NCBI RefSeq assembly: GCF_009741265.1
Contig: NZ_WOWL01000001.1
Coordinates: 2,728,001 to 2,792,000, forward strand
Direction: 5' to 3'
From: Pseudarthrobacter sp. GA104
GTDB taxonomy: Bacteria > Actinomycetota > Actinomycetes > Actinomycetales > Micrococcaceae
DNA length: 64,000 nucleotides
In this document: in pieces, positions 35,383 to 43,249 of the stretch
Numbering within the stretch: position 1 is the first letter of the stretch
Layout of the letters: the number at the start of each line of letters is the position of its first letter
Notes under the pieces: model-generated
Databases searched by the model: none
The model's input: only the letters and a program-made list of their open reading frames with translations
What the model was told of the DNA's origin: nothing
Position numbers and translations under genes: made by a program

Positions 35383-36175
35383 TCGTAGTACATGGACACA
35401 CTGCGCAACGTTCCGGCCCCCACACGTAACCTGTTTAGATGCCTCGTTTTGCGCTTGATATTGAGTCCGTGCCCCGCCCTGCCCGTTCGCAGGAGCTTCT
35501 GGACGCCGTGAACCACTCCGTGGTTATTGCTGACGGCGCAATGGGCACGATGCTGCAGGGCCGGGACCTCTCACTTGAGAAGGACTTCCTAGGCCTCGAA
35601 GGCTGCAACGAGATCCTCAATGACACCCGCCCCGACGTCCTTGCCGACATCCACGACGCCTACTTCGCCACGGGCATCGACGCGGTCGAAACCAACACCT
35701 TCGGCGCCAACTGGTCCAACCTCTCCGACTACGGCATTGACGACCGGATCGAGGAGCTCGCGCGCAAGGGCGCCCAGATCGCCCGCGAACGCGCCGAAGC
35801 GGCGCAACAAACAGACGGACGGATGCGCTGGGTCCTTGGCTCCATGGGCCCGGGCACCAAGCTCCCCAGCCTCGGCCACACCAGCTACGACTACCTCAAA
35901 CAGACCTTCGCCCTCCAGGCCGAGGGCCTCATCGACGGCGGCGCGGACGCCTTCCTCATCGAAACCAGCCAGGACCTCCTGCAGACCAAGGCCGCCGTCA
36001 ACGGCTGCAAGCAGGCCATCGTCACCCGCGGCATCCGCCTCCCCATCTTCGTCGAGGTGACGGTCGAAACCACCGGAACCATGCTCATGGGTTCCGAAAT
36101 CGGCGCCGCGCTGACCGCCCTCGAGCCGCTCGGCGTCGACGCCATCGGCCTGAACTGCGCCACCGGACCGGACGA
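35383..36175 (+). repeat. Right copy of the direct repeat: leader and 5' end of intact metH
   Basis: Counterpart of 29331-30121. It begins 56 bases upstream of the metH start and runs through codon 246. The two copies are in the same orientation with 5.3 kb between them, so recombination between them would remove the second cargo block and leave one complete metH. Confidence 0.92.
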
Positions 36176-39077
36176 GATGAGCGAGCACCTCCGCCATCTC
36201 TCCAAGCAGTCCTCCGTCGCCATCGCCTGCATGCCCAACGCAGGCCTGCCCATCCTCGGCGCCAACGGCGCGCACTACCCGCTCACCCCCACCGAACTCG
36301 CCACCGCGCACGAGCAGTTCGTCCGCGAGTTCGGCCTCGGCCTGGTGGGCGGCTGCTGCGGTACGACGCCGGAACACATGGCCGCCGTCGTCGAACGCCT
36401 TGCGCCCTTCCGCACCCGCGAGACGAAAGCGAGCAGCGGCCCCGCCCGCGTCCCCACCGAACGCGAAGCCGGCGTCGCCTCCCTCTACCAGCACGTCAAC
36501 TTCGACCAGGACGCCTCCTACCTCGCCATCGGTGAACGCACCAACGCGAACGGTTCCAAGGCGTTCCGCCAGGCGATGCTCGAAGAGCGCTGGGACGACT
36601 GCGTGGACATCGCCCGCGAGCAGATCCGCGTCGGCGCCCACCTGCTGGACGTCTGCATCGACTATGTGGGGCGCGACGGCGTTGCGGACATCAAGGAGGT
36701 CGTCTCGCGTTTCGCGTCGGCCTCCACCCTCCCGCTCGTCATCGACTCCACGGAACCGCCCGTGCTGCAGGCCGGCCTCGAACACATCGGCGGCCGCCCG
36801 GTGGTCAACTCCGTCAACTACGAGGACGGCGACGGCCCGGACAGCCGCTTCGCGCGCATCATGCCCCTCGTGAAGGAACACGGCACCGCCGTGATCGCCC
36901 TGACTATCGACGAACAGGGCCAGGCCCGCACCACCGAGGGCAAGGTGGCGATCGCCTCACGCCTCGTCGACGCCCTGGTGGGCGAATGGGGGATGCGCGT
37001 CGAGGACATCATCGTGGACGCCCTGACCTTCCCCGTCGCCACCGGCCAGGAAGAGACCCGCCGCGACGGCATCGAAACCATCGAGGCCATCCGCCAGATC
37101 ACCGCCAAGTACCCGGGCATCAACACCACGCTCGGCGTCTCCAACGTGTCCTTCGGACTGAACCCGGCAGCCCGCGTCGTCCTGAACTCCGTGTTCCTGC
37201 ACGAGGCCGTGCAGGCGGGCCTGACCAGCGGCATCATCGACGCCGCCAAGATCGTGCCGCTCGCCTCCTTGCCGGAAGAGCAGCGCAAGGTGGCCCTGGA
37301 CCTCGTCTGGGACAAGCGCGAATACGACGCCGAGGGCAACACCACGTACGACCCCCTGGCCATCATGCTGGACATGTTCGCCGGCGTCGACACCGCAGCG
37401 CTCAAGGACCAGCGCGCCGCCGAACTTGCCGCGCTGCCCACGGGCGCGCGCCTGGAACGCCGCATCATCGACGGCGAAGGCAAGGGCCTCGAGGAGGACC
37501 TGGACCTGGCGCGCAGCGAGGGCATGACCCCGCTCGGCATCATCAATGACCACCTGCTCGAGGGCATGAAGGTGGTGGGCGAGCGTTTCGGCGCCGGTGA
37601 GATGCAGCTGCCGTTCGTGCTGCAGTCCGCCGAGGTGATGAAGAACGCCGTCGCCCTGCTCGAGCCGCACATGGAGAAGTCCGACTCCTCGGGCAAGGGC
37701 ACCATGGTGATCGCCACCGTCCGCGGCGACGTGCACGACATCGGCAAGAACCTGGTGGACATCATCCTCACCAACAACGGCTACAAAGTGGTCAACATCG
37801 GCATCAAGCAGGGCATCGCCGAGATCATCGCCGCGGCCGAGCAGCACAACGCGGACGTGATCGGCATGTCCGGCCTGCTGGTGAAGTCCACCGTGGTGAT
37901 GAAGGAAAACCTTGCGGAGCTGCAGTCCCGCGGCCTGGCGAAGAAGTGGCCCGTGATTCTCGGCGGCGCAGCCCTGACCCGCGCCTACGTGGAGCAGGAC
38001 CTGGCGGAGCAGTTTGACGGCGTGGTCCGCTACGCCAAGGACGCCTTCGAGGGCCTGTCCCTCATGGAGCCGCTGGTCCGCGTGGCCCGCGGCGAATCGC
38101 CGGAAGACGTCGGCCTGCCGCCGCTGAAGAAGCGCATCCACAAGGGCGGCGCGAAGTTCACGGTCACCGAGCCCGAAGCGATGCCCGGCCGGTCCGACGT
38201 CGCCTCCGATAACCCCGTGCCCGCGCCGCCGTTCTGGGGCACGCGCATTGTGCGCGGTGTCTCGCTCCACGACTACTCGGCGTTCCTCGACGAGCGCGCC
38301 ACGTTCATGGGGCAGTGGGGGCTCAAGCCCGGCCGCGGCGAAGACGGCGCCTCCTATGAGGAACTGGTGGAACGCGAGGGCCGGCCGCGCCTGCGCTACT
38401 GGCTGGACCGCATCCTCGGCGAGGGCATGCTGGACGCGTCCGTCGCCTACGGCTACTTCCCGGTGGTTTCCGAAGGGGAACAGGTGGTGGTGCTGCACCA
38501 CGGCGAGGATCGCGACGGCGTCCTGGGCCCCGCGGGACTGCTCGCCCCGGACGGTGGTTCCGGCGGTCCGATCGGCACCGACCGGCTGCGCTTCGACTTC
38601 CCGCGCCAGCGCCGCGACCGGCACCTGTGCCTCGCGGACTTTGTGAAGTCCCGCGAATCCGGCCACATCGACGTGCTGCCGGTGCAGCTGGTCACGGCCG
38701 GCTCGAAGATCGAGGAGTTCACCTCCAAGATGTTCGCCGCCAACCAGTACCGCGACTACTACGAACTCAACGGCCTGGTCATGCAGCTCACCGAGGCGCT
38801 GGCCGAGTTCTGGCACGCACGGATCCGCAAGGAGCTGGGTTTCGCCGCCGAGGAGCCCAAGGACACAGCGGGGTATTTCAAGCTTGAGTACCGCGGTGCC
38901 CGGTTCTCGCTCGGCTACCCCGCGTGCCCGGACATGGAGGACCGCCGCAAGGTGACGGAGCTGCTGAAGCCGGAACGGATGGGCGTGGTCCTCAGCGACG
39001 AGCTGATGCTGCACCCCGAACAGTCCACGGACGCGTTTGTGTTCCACCACCCGGAGGCGAAGTACTTCAAGGTGTGA
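35439..39077 (+). CDS. metH: Cobalamin-dependent methionine synthase
   Basis: A full-length 1212-residue MetH that methylates homocysteine with 5-methyltetrahydrofolate. Domains in order: homocysteine-binding (about 25-335) with zinc ligands Cys240 (LNCATGP) and Cys306-Cys307 (GGCCGTT); pterin-binding (about 350-620, with AIGERTNANGS); B12 cap and Rossmann domain (about 650-900) with the axial-ligand motif DVHDIG (Asp764, His766, Gly769); and the AdoMet reactivation domain (about 930-1210, with RDYYELNGL and YPACPDMEDRRK). No cobalamin riboswitch is evident in the short leader. A broken copy of its first 246 codons lies 6 kb upstream. Cobalamin may be supplied by the ECF system at 43250-46659. 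Confidence 0.98.
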   Translation: MPRFALDIESVPRPARSQELLDAVNHSVVIADGAMGTMLQGRDLSLEKDFLGLEGCNEILNDTRPDVLADIHDAYFATGIDAVETNTFGANWSNLSDYGIDDRIEELARKGAQIARERAEAAQQTDGRMRWVLGSMGPGTKLPSLGHTSYDYLKQTFALQAEGLIDGGADAFLIETSQDLLQTKAAVNGCKQAIVTRGIRLPIFVEVTVETTGTMLMGSEIGAALTALEPLGVDAIGLNCATGPDEMSEHLRHLSKQSSVAIACMPNAGLPILGANGAHYPLTPTELATAHEQFVREFGLGLVGGCCGTTPEHMAAVVERLAPFRTRETKASSGPARVPTEREAGVASLYQHVNFDQDASYLAIGERTNANGSKAFRQAMLEERWDDCVDIAREQIRVGAHLLDVCIDYVGRDGVADIKEVVSRFASASTLPLVIDSTEPPVLQAGLEHIGGRPVVNSVNYEDGDGPDSRFARIMPLVKEHGTAVIALTIDEQGQARTTEGKVAIASRLVDALVGEWGMRVEDIIVDALTFPVATGQEETRRDGIETIEAIRQITAKYPGINTTLGVSNVSFGLNPAARVVLNSVFLHEAVQAGLTSGIIDAAKIVPLASLPEEQRKVALDLVWDKREYDAEGNTTYDPLAIMLDMFAGVDTAALKDQRAAELAALPTGARLERRIIDGEGKGLEEDLDLARSEGMTPLGIINDHLLEGMKVVGERFGAGEMQLPFVLQSAEVMKNAVALLEPHMEKSDSSGKGTMVIATVRGDVHDIGKNLVDIILTNNGYKVVNIGIKQGIAEIIAAAEQHNADVIGMSGLLVKSTVVMKENLAELQSRGLAKKWPVILGGAALTRAYVEQDLAEQFDGVVRYAKDAFEGLSLMEPLVRVARGESPEDVGLPPLKKRIHKGGAKFTVTEPEAMPGRSDVASDNPVPAPPFWGTRIVRGVSLHDYSAFLDERATFMGQWGLKPGRGEDGASYEELVEREGRPRLRYWLDRILGEGMLDASVAYGYFPVVSEGEQVVVLHHGEDRDGVLGPAGLLAPDGGSGGPIGTDRLRFDFPRQRRDRHLCLADFVKSRESGHIDVLPVQLVTAGSKIEEFTSKMFAANQYRDYYELNGLVMQLTEALAEFWHARIRKELGFAAEEPKDTAGYFKLEYRGARFSLGYPACPDMEDRRKVTELLKPERMGVVLSDELMLHPEQSTDAFVFHHPEAKYFKV

Positions 39078-39106
39078 GTGCAATGCCGCTGTGAAAGGCT
39101 GCAGTT

Positions 39107-40339
39107 GTGGACACCTCATCTCGGGAAAATGACCTCGTTCTCTACGGAGCGACGGGTTTCGTTGGCAGACTGATCGCCGCCTACATAGCGGAACATGCAC
39201 CGGCCGGTGTGCGAGTCGGACTCGCGGGCCGGTCCACGTCCAGACTCGAGGCGGTTCGGTCGCAGTTGCCGGCCGCGGCGCACGGATGGGCCCTCATCGA
39301 AGCCGACTCGGAGGATGCGGACTCAATCGCCGCCCTGGCTGCGAACACACGCGTGCTCTTCACCACCGTCGGTCCATACGCAAAACACGGACTACCCGTC
39401 GTCGAGGCCTGTGCCCGGGCCGGTACCCACTACGCCGACCTCGCCGGTGAGGTGTCCTTCATCCGGGAGGCGATCGATCGCTACGACGCTCTGGCCAGGA
39501 CGACCGGGGCACGGATCGTGCACTCCTGCGGCTACGACTCCGTGCCGTCCGACCTCGCCGTACTGCTGCTTCATCAGGCCGCAGAAGCCGATGGCGCTGG
39601 CGGTTTAGCCGAGGTCCAACTCGTTGCTAAGGCCAAGGGCGGCATCAGCGGAGGCACGTTCGAATCGATGCGCGGGCAGCTTGACGCGATGCGATCGAGC
39701 ACCGCCCTGAGGTCACTAGCCGCGGACCCCTTCGCTCTGAGCCCCGACCGCGCCCGGGAGCCGACAACACCCCAGCCACCCGACGCCGGTCCTGTACGCC
39801 GTTCGGCTGACGGCACCTGGACCGCGCCGTTCATCATGGCCCCCGTCAACACCCGGATAGTGCGCCGCAGCAACGCATTGCAGGGTTGGGCCTACGGCCG
39901 CTCCCTTCAGTACGGCGAGGTGATGGGGGTGGCCCCCGGACCGGCAGGAGCGGTCCTCGCCGGGGCAATGGCACTCGGGCTTCGGGCATTCACGGGCGCG
40001 ATGGCCTTCCCGCCCACCCGGAAGGTCCTCGACCGCTTTCTTCCGGCACCGGGTACGGGTCCGAGCATCAGCACGCAGCGCGCGGGCTGGTTCCACTCCC
40101 AGGTGACCGCCCGCACCGAGGACGGCCAGCGTTACCAGGCGATTGCTGCTGGCCCCGGTGATCCCGGCTATGCCGCCACCGCCGTGATGGCAGGGGAGAC
40201 TGCACTCGCTCTTGCCCTCGACGGTGACCGGCTGCCAACCGCCAAAGGGTCGCTGACACCGGCCACCGCACTCGGCAACGTGCTCATACAGCGACTCCGC
40301 GCGGCCGGCCACACCTACCAGGTAACCAAACTCGCCTGA
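39107..40339 (+). CDS. Saccharopine dehydrogenase-like/trans-acting enoyl reductase-like protein
   Basis: A 410-residue protein with an N-terminal NAD(P)-binding Rossmann fold (DLVLYGATGFVGRLIAAYIAEHAPAGVRVGLAGRS) and the family blocks FTTVGPYAKHGLPVVEACARAGTHYADLAGE and HSCGYDSVPSDLAV. These are typical of the saccharopine dehydrogenase C/trans-acting enoyl reductase group, which in mycobacteria serves polyketide-lipid reduction. Many members have no known reaction. It starts with GTG 29 bp after metH. A bacterial lysine-pathway role is unlikely. The function remains open. Confidence 0.85.
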   Translation: MDTSSRENDLVLYGATGFVGRLIAAYIAEHAPAGVRVGLAGRSTSRLEAVRSQLPAAAHGWALIEADSEDADSIAALAANTRVLFTTVGPYAKHGLPVVEACARAGTHYADLAGEVSFIREAIDRYDALARTTGARIVHSCGYDSVPSDLAVLLLHQAAEADGAGGLAEVQLVAKAKGGISGGTFESMRGQLDAMRSSTALRSLAADPFALSPDRAREPTTPQPPDAGPVRRSADGTWTAPFIMAPVNTRIVRRSNALQGWAYGRSLQYGEVMGVAPGPAGAVLAGAMALGLRAFTGAMAFPPTRKVLDRFLPAPGTGPSISTQRAGWFHSQVTARTEDGQRYQAIAAGPGDPGYAATAVMAGETALALALDGDRLPTAKGSLTPATALGNVLIQRLRAAGHTYQVTKLA

Positions 40340-40433
40340 ACCCGGATCCTGCAGCTCGCCTGAAATGGGCAATCATTGACTGAACCTGCCTCGACCGGGC
40401 AAAACCGGGCGGGGGAGGGGCCAGCGGCGCCTG

Positions 40434-41258
40434 TCAGGAGCGGGTATCGAGGTAGTGGAGAATCTCCCGGGCCGTTTCCTCCGGGGCGCTGACGTGGGGG
40501 CAATGCCCGGTGGCCTGGAGCTGCACCAGGGTGCTGTGTTCCAGATTCTTGTGCAGGTAGGCGCCCACTTCCGGCGGGGCAAGCCGATCGTCGGAGCACT
40601 GCAGAATCAGGCAGCTGGTGCGCACCTTCTTCAGTTCAGGGCGGGTGTCGGAGAAAAAGGTTACCTCGGCGAAGTGCCGTGCGATGGTTGGATTTGTCCG
40701 GCAGAAGCTGCCACGCAGATCCTCCGCTAGCTCCGGCTCTTGCGGGTTGCCCATAACCATGGGCGCCAGGGCCGCGGCCCAGGCGAAATAGTTGCTGTCC
40801 AGGGATGCCAGCAGGCCCTCGATGTCTTCTCTCGAAAACCCGCCCACGTAGCCGTCGTACGGGTCATCCGTATGACGGGGTGAAGGAGCAAGCAGGACTA
40901 AGTGGGAGAAAGGGTTGGGGTCCTGCACTGCGGCGATCACGGCGATCATCGTGCTGACACTGTGGCCCACCAGGATGACGTCATCGAGTTCAAGGGCGGC
41001 GCAAATCTCCAGCAGGTCCGACGCGTACCCATTCAGGGACCCGTACTTGTCCCAGTCATAGGCGCTGATGTCGGAGTGTCCTGCACCAACATGATCAAAA
41101 AGCACCAGCCGGTAATCATCAACAAAATAGGGCAGCAGCTTCCGCCATATAGCCTGATCGCAGCCAAAACCATGGGCGAACATCATCACAGGCCCATCAT
41201 CCCGGCCGGATATGGTGACATTGTTCCGGCCGATTACCGCAGCAGCTGCTTCGATCAC
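40434..41258 (-). CDS. Alpha/beta hydrolase, RsbQ/KAI2-like
   Basis: An RsbQ-type hydrolase of about 274 residues. MMFAHGFGCDQAIWRKLLPYF and LVLFDHVGAGHSDISAYDWDKYGSLNGYASDLLEI closely follow Bacillus RsbQ. The catalytic triad is Ser in VGHSVST, Asp in CSDDRLAP and His in GHCPHVSAP. RsbQ works with the phosphatase RsbP in energy-stress activation of sigma B; no RsbP gene is adjacent, so a different signal or hydrolytic role is possible. The start is uncertain: GTG 41258 gives the usual family length, and the frame is open to GTG 41306. Confidence 0.85.
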   Translation of the reverse strand: MIEAAAAVIGRNNVTISGRDDGPVMMFAHGFGCDQAIWRKLLPYFVDDYRLVLFDHVGAGHSDISAYDWDKYGSLNGYASDLLEICAALELDDVILVGHSVSTMIAVIAAVQDPNPFSHLVLLAPSPRHTDDPYDGYVGGFSREDIEGLLASLDSNYFAWAAALAPMVMGNPQEPELAEDLRGSFCRTNPTIARHFAEVTFFSDTRPELKKVRTSCLILQCSDDRLAPPEVGAYLHKNLEHSTLVQLQATGHCPHVSAPEETAREILHYLDTRS

Positions 41259-41388
41259 ATTCTCCCTGACCCTCCGTAGAGTGGCATCCTGTCCCAGACT
41301 ATCCACGGGGAATTGCGAATCCTAGGGATCCTCCCACTATGACCTTCACAGCGACATCGATGCAGCCCGCTGCAAAAGCCTGCGCCCC

Positions 41389-41421
41389 CTTGACCGCCCG
41401 AGCTGGAGACCGGCTTCACCC
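41389..41421 (+). repeat. 33-bp direct repeat, left copy
   Basis: Matches 43303-43335 at 31 of 33 positions; the last 20 bases (from GCTGGAGACC on) are identical. The right copy lies within the coding 3' end of the ECF transporter gene. The two copies bracket the secreted esterase gene. Confidence 0.85.
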
Positions 41422-41489
41422 CTATTTACAGGATTTGCGGTTGATGCTCGCTGCGCCACCGTTGGCGCCATGACAGTCAATACCTACCC

Positions 41490-41506
41490 TTGACCGTTTC
41501 GGTCAA
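41490..41506. promoter_or_regulatory. Perfect 17-bp palindromic operator candidate upstream of the esterase
   Basis: TTGACCG-TTT-CGGTCAA, seven-base arms around three bases. The left arm doubles as a -35 box (TTGACC), and TACTGT follows after an 18-base spacer as a possible -10. A repressor on this site, for example of the TetR type, would block the promoter. No such regulator gene lies nearby. Confidence 0.5.
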
Positions 41507-41649
41507 CCATATCTACTGTGGAGTAACATCGCTCCCTGACGTTGTCACGTTTGAACTGAGCGTCGATCTCGCAGCAAGGGCACACGGCGCCGAAGCCTGT
41601 GTTCCGGAGCGCGCCGGGCAGTGCAGCCCGGATCCGAGAAGGAGCATCG

Positions 41650-43215
41650 ATGAACACCCGTGCCCGAGCATCCATCCTGCTGACGCTGTCCCTCGCCTTT
41701 GCGGGCCTCAGCGCGTCAGCCGTTCCAGCCAACGCAGAGGCTCCCGCTCCGCCCGGGCAGGTCGCAGAGTCTGCCGGGGCGACGCCGGTACCCACTGTGC
41801 AGGGTCCCTTGGCGGCTACCGCCGAGTCGAACCCGTTCGGTGCGGCCAGCCATCAAGAGGTCCCCCAGGATCTATCGAAGCTCGGCTATGACGAGGAGGA
41901 GTACCTGGTCAGCGGCACCTCGAATGTCTATAGCTGGCCCGCCGCGGGCCCCGCCCAGATCCGAACCCCCGACGCCCCCTACACCACCCGCGTCCTGGTC
42001 CGTAAGCCCGCCGAGGGCCAGAAGTTCAGCGGCAACGTGGTGGTTGAGATGCTCAACCCCAGTAATCTGTTCGACCTCAACATCGGCTGGGCAATGGCCC
42101 ATGAGCAGATCGTCGCCAACGGAGACGCCTGGGTAGGCATCACCGCCAAGCCGATAGCCGTTGAGGCGCTCAAGAACTTCGATTCGGCGCGGTACGAGGC
42201 CTTGTCCTTCGCCAATCCGCTGCCGCTGACCGATCCCCGCAACTGTGCAACGGTGGCCGCTGACTCATCCCGGACGACGGAGAACGGCCTGATCTGGGAC
42301 ATCTACTCGCAAGTCGGCGCTTGGCTCAAGAGCAATGATCCCGCCAACCCGCTGCGCTACGGATCGCCGACCACCCGCGTGGAGCACGCCTACGGCTTCG
42401 GCTACTCCCAGACCGGAGGCTTCCTGGTCAACTACATCAACGGCGTCCACCCGCTCGTCGTCGAGTCCGACGGCGAGCCGGTCTATGACGCGTACATGGT
42501 CGCTGTGGCCGGTGGCGCGTTCGCTGGCGCGTATCCCATGAACCAGTGCGAGACTGCCCCGCCCGCCAACGACGTCCGCCGCCAGTTCAAGGACGTCGGG
42601 GTGCCCATCATGCGGATCATGTCCCAGTCTGACTACCTCCGGGGCATCGGATCCCGGCGCGCCGACAGCGACGCTCCAGGGGACCGGTACCGGCACTACG
42701 AGATGGCGGGCGCCGGCCACGCCACACCGGACGAGCTCACCTTCTCGGCCTCGTCCGAAGACATCATCGCCGCGGGCCGGTCTGTCCCGCCCGCGTCCTG
42801 CAACGAGGGGCCGCGCAGCAGGTTCCCCAGCTCCATCTTCTTCAACTCCGCCCTGCAAAACCTCGACCTCTGGGTCCGGGAGGGCATCGCGCCGCCGCGC
42901 GCTGAACCGATCCTCGTCCGCGACGGCGCGCCGGTGCTGGACGAGTTCGGCAACGTGCAGGGCGGCCTGCGCTCGCCGTTCCTCGACGCTCCGACGAGCA
43001 CCTGGTACGGCACTGCCACCGGCGCGTCGTTCTGCTTCATCGCCGGCTACGAGCGGCCCCTTGGGCAGGACGTGCTCGATGGCTTGTACGGGAACCACGG
43101 CGACTACGTGGCGGCCGTGAAGAGCAGCGTTCGAGCCCTCGAGGACCAGGCATTCCTGACGGACTACGATGCCCGCCGTCTCCTCACGGAGGCCGCGCAA
43201 AGCAAGACACCCTGA
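41650..43215 (+). CDS. Secreted alpha/beta-hydrolase-domain protein (Abhydrolase_10-like)
   Basis: A 521-residue exported protein. ATG at 41650 has AAGGAG six bases upstream. Residues 1-30 form a Sec signal peptide with a likely cut after PANAEA. The fold is the large alpha/beta-hydrolase domain seen in secreted actinobacterial and proteobacterial proteins. The nucleophile is probably Ser253 in GFGYSQTGG, and His is probably in GAGHATPDE. The substrate is unknown; lipid or ester hydrolysis is likely. The gene sits between 33-bp direct repeats and has its own operator-like site, which suggests insertion as a unit into the end of the ECF transporter locus. Confidence 0.82.
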   Translation: MNTRARASILLTLSLAFAGLSASAVPANAEAPAPPGQVAESAGATPVPTVQGPLAATAESNPFGAASHQEVPQDLSKLGYDEEEYLVSGTSNVYSWPAAGPAQIRTPDAPYTTRVLVRKPAEGQKFSGNVVVEMLNPSNLFDLNIGWAMAHEQIVANGDAWVGITAKPIAVEALKNFDSARYEALSFANPLPLTDPRNCATVAADSSRTTENGLIWDIYSQVGAWLKSNDPANPLRYGSPTTRVEHAYGFGYSQTGGFLVNYINGVHPLVVESDGEPVYDAYMVAVAGGAFAGAYPMNQCETAPPANDVRRQFKDVGVPIMRIMSQSDYLRGIGSRRADSDAPGDRYRHYEMAGAGHATPDELTFSASSEDIIAAGRSVPPASCNEGPRSRFPSSIFFNSALQNLDLWVREGIAPPRAEPILVRDGAPVLDEFGNVQGGLRSPFLDAPTSTWYGTATGASFCFIAGYERPLGQDVLDGLYGNHGDYVAAVKSSVRALEDQAFLTDYDARRLLTEAAQSKTP

Positions 43216-43249
43216 CGAGCCATCGGGTCGGCGCGTTCCATCAGTAGCC

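Larger units (their letters stand above)
41307..41649. other. Intergenic region with a repeat remnant and a candidate operator
   Basis: No gene in about 340 bases. The minus strand around 41343-41423 reads VKPVSSSGGQ, closely resembling the C-terminal VKPVSSAGGQ of the ECF transporter at 43250. It therefore looks like a duplicated scrap of that gene's 3' end. To the right lie a 17-bp palindrome and a possible promoter for the secreted esterase. Confidence 0.6.

Noticed and set aside
26483..35438. An integrase, transposase or tRNA attachment site for the island
   Set aside because: I searched both strands by eye and found none; the only boundary signature is the metH repeat, and no metH homology occurs at the left edge near 26500.
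36957..39200. A very long open frame (747 codons) on the minus strand, antisense to metH
   Set aside because: It is the GC-rich mirror of metH: composition-driven, His/Val/Asp-rich, without family motifs or a ribosome binding site.
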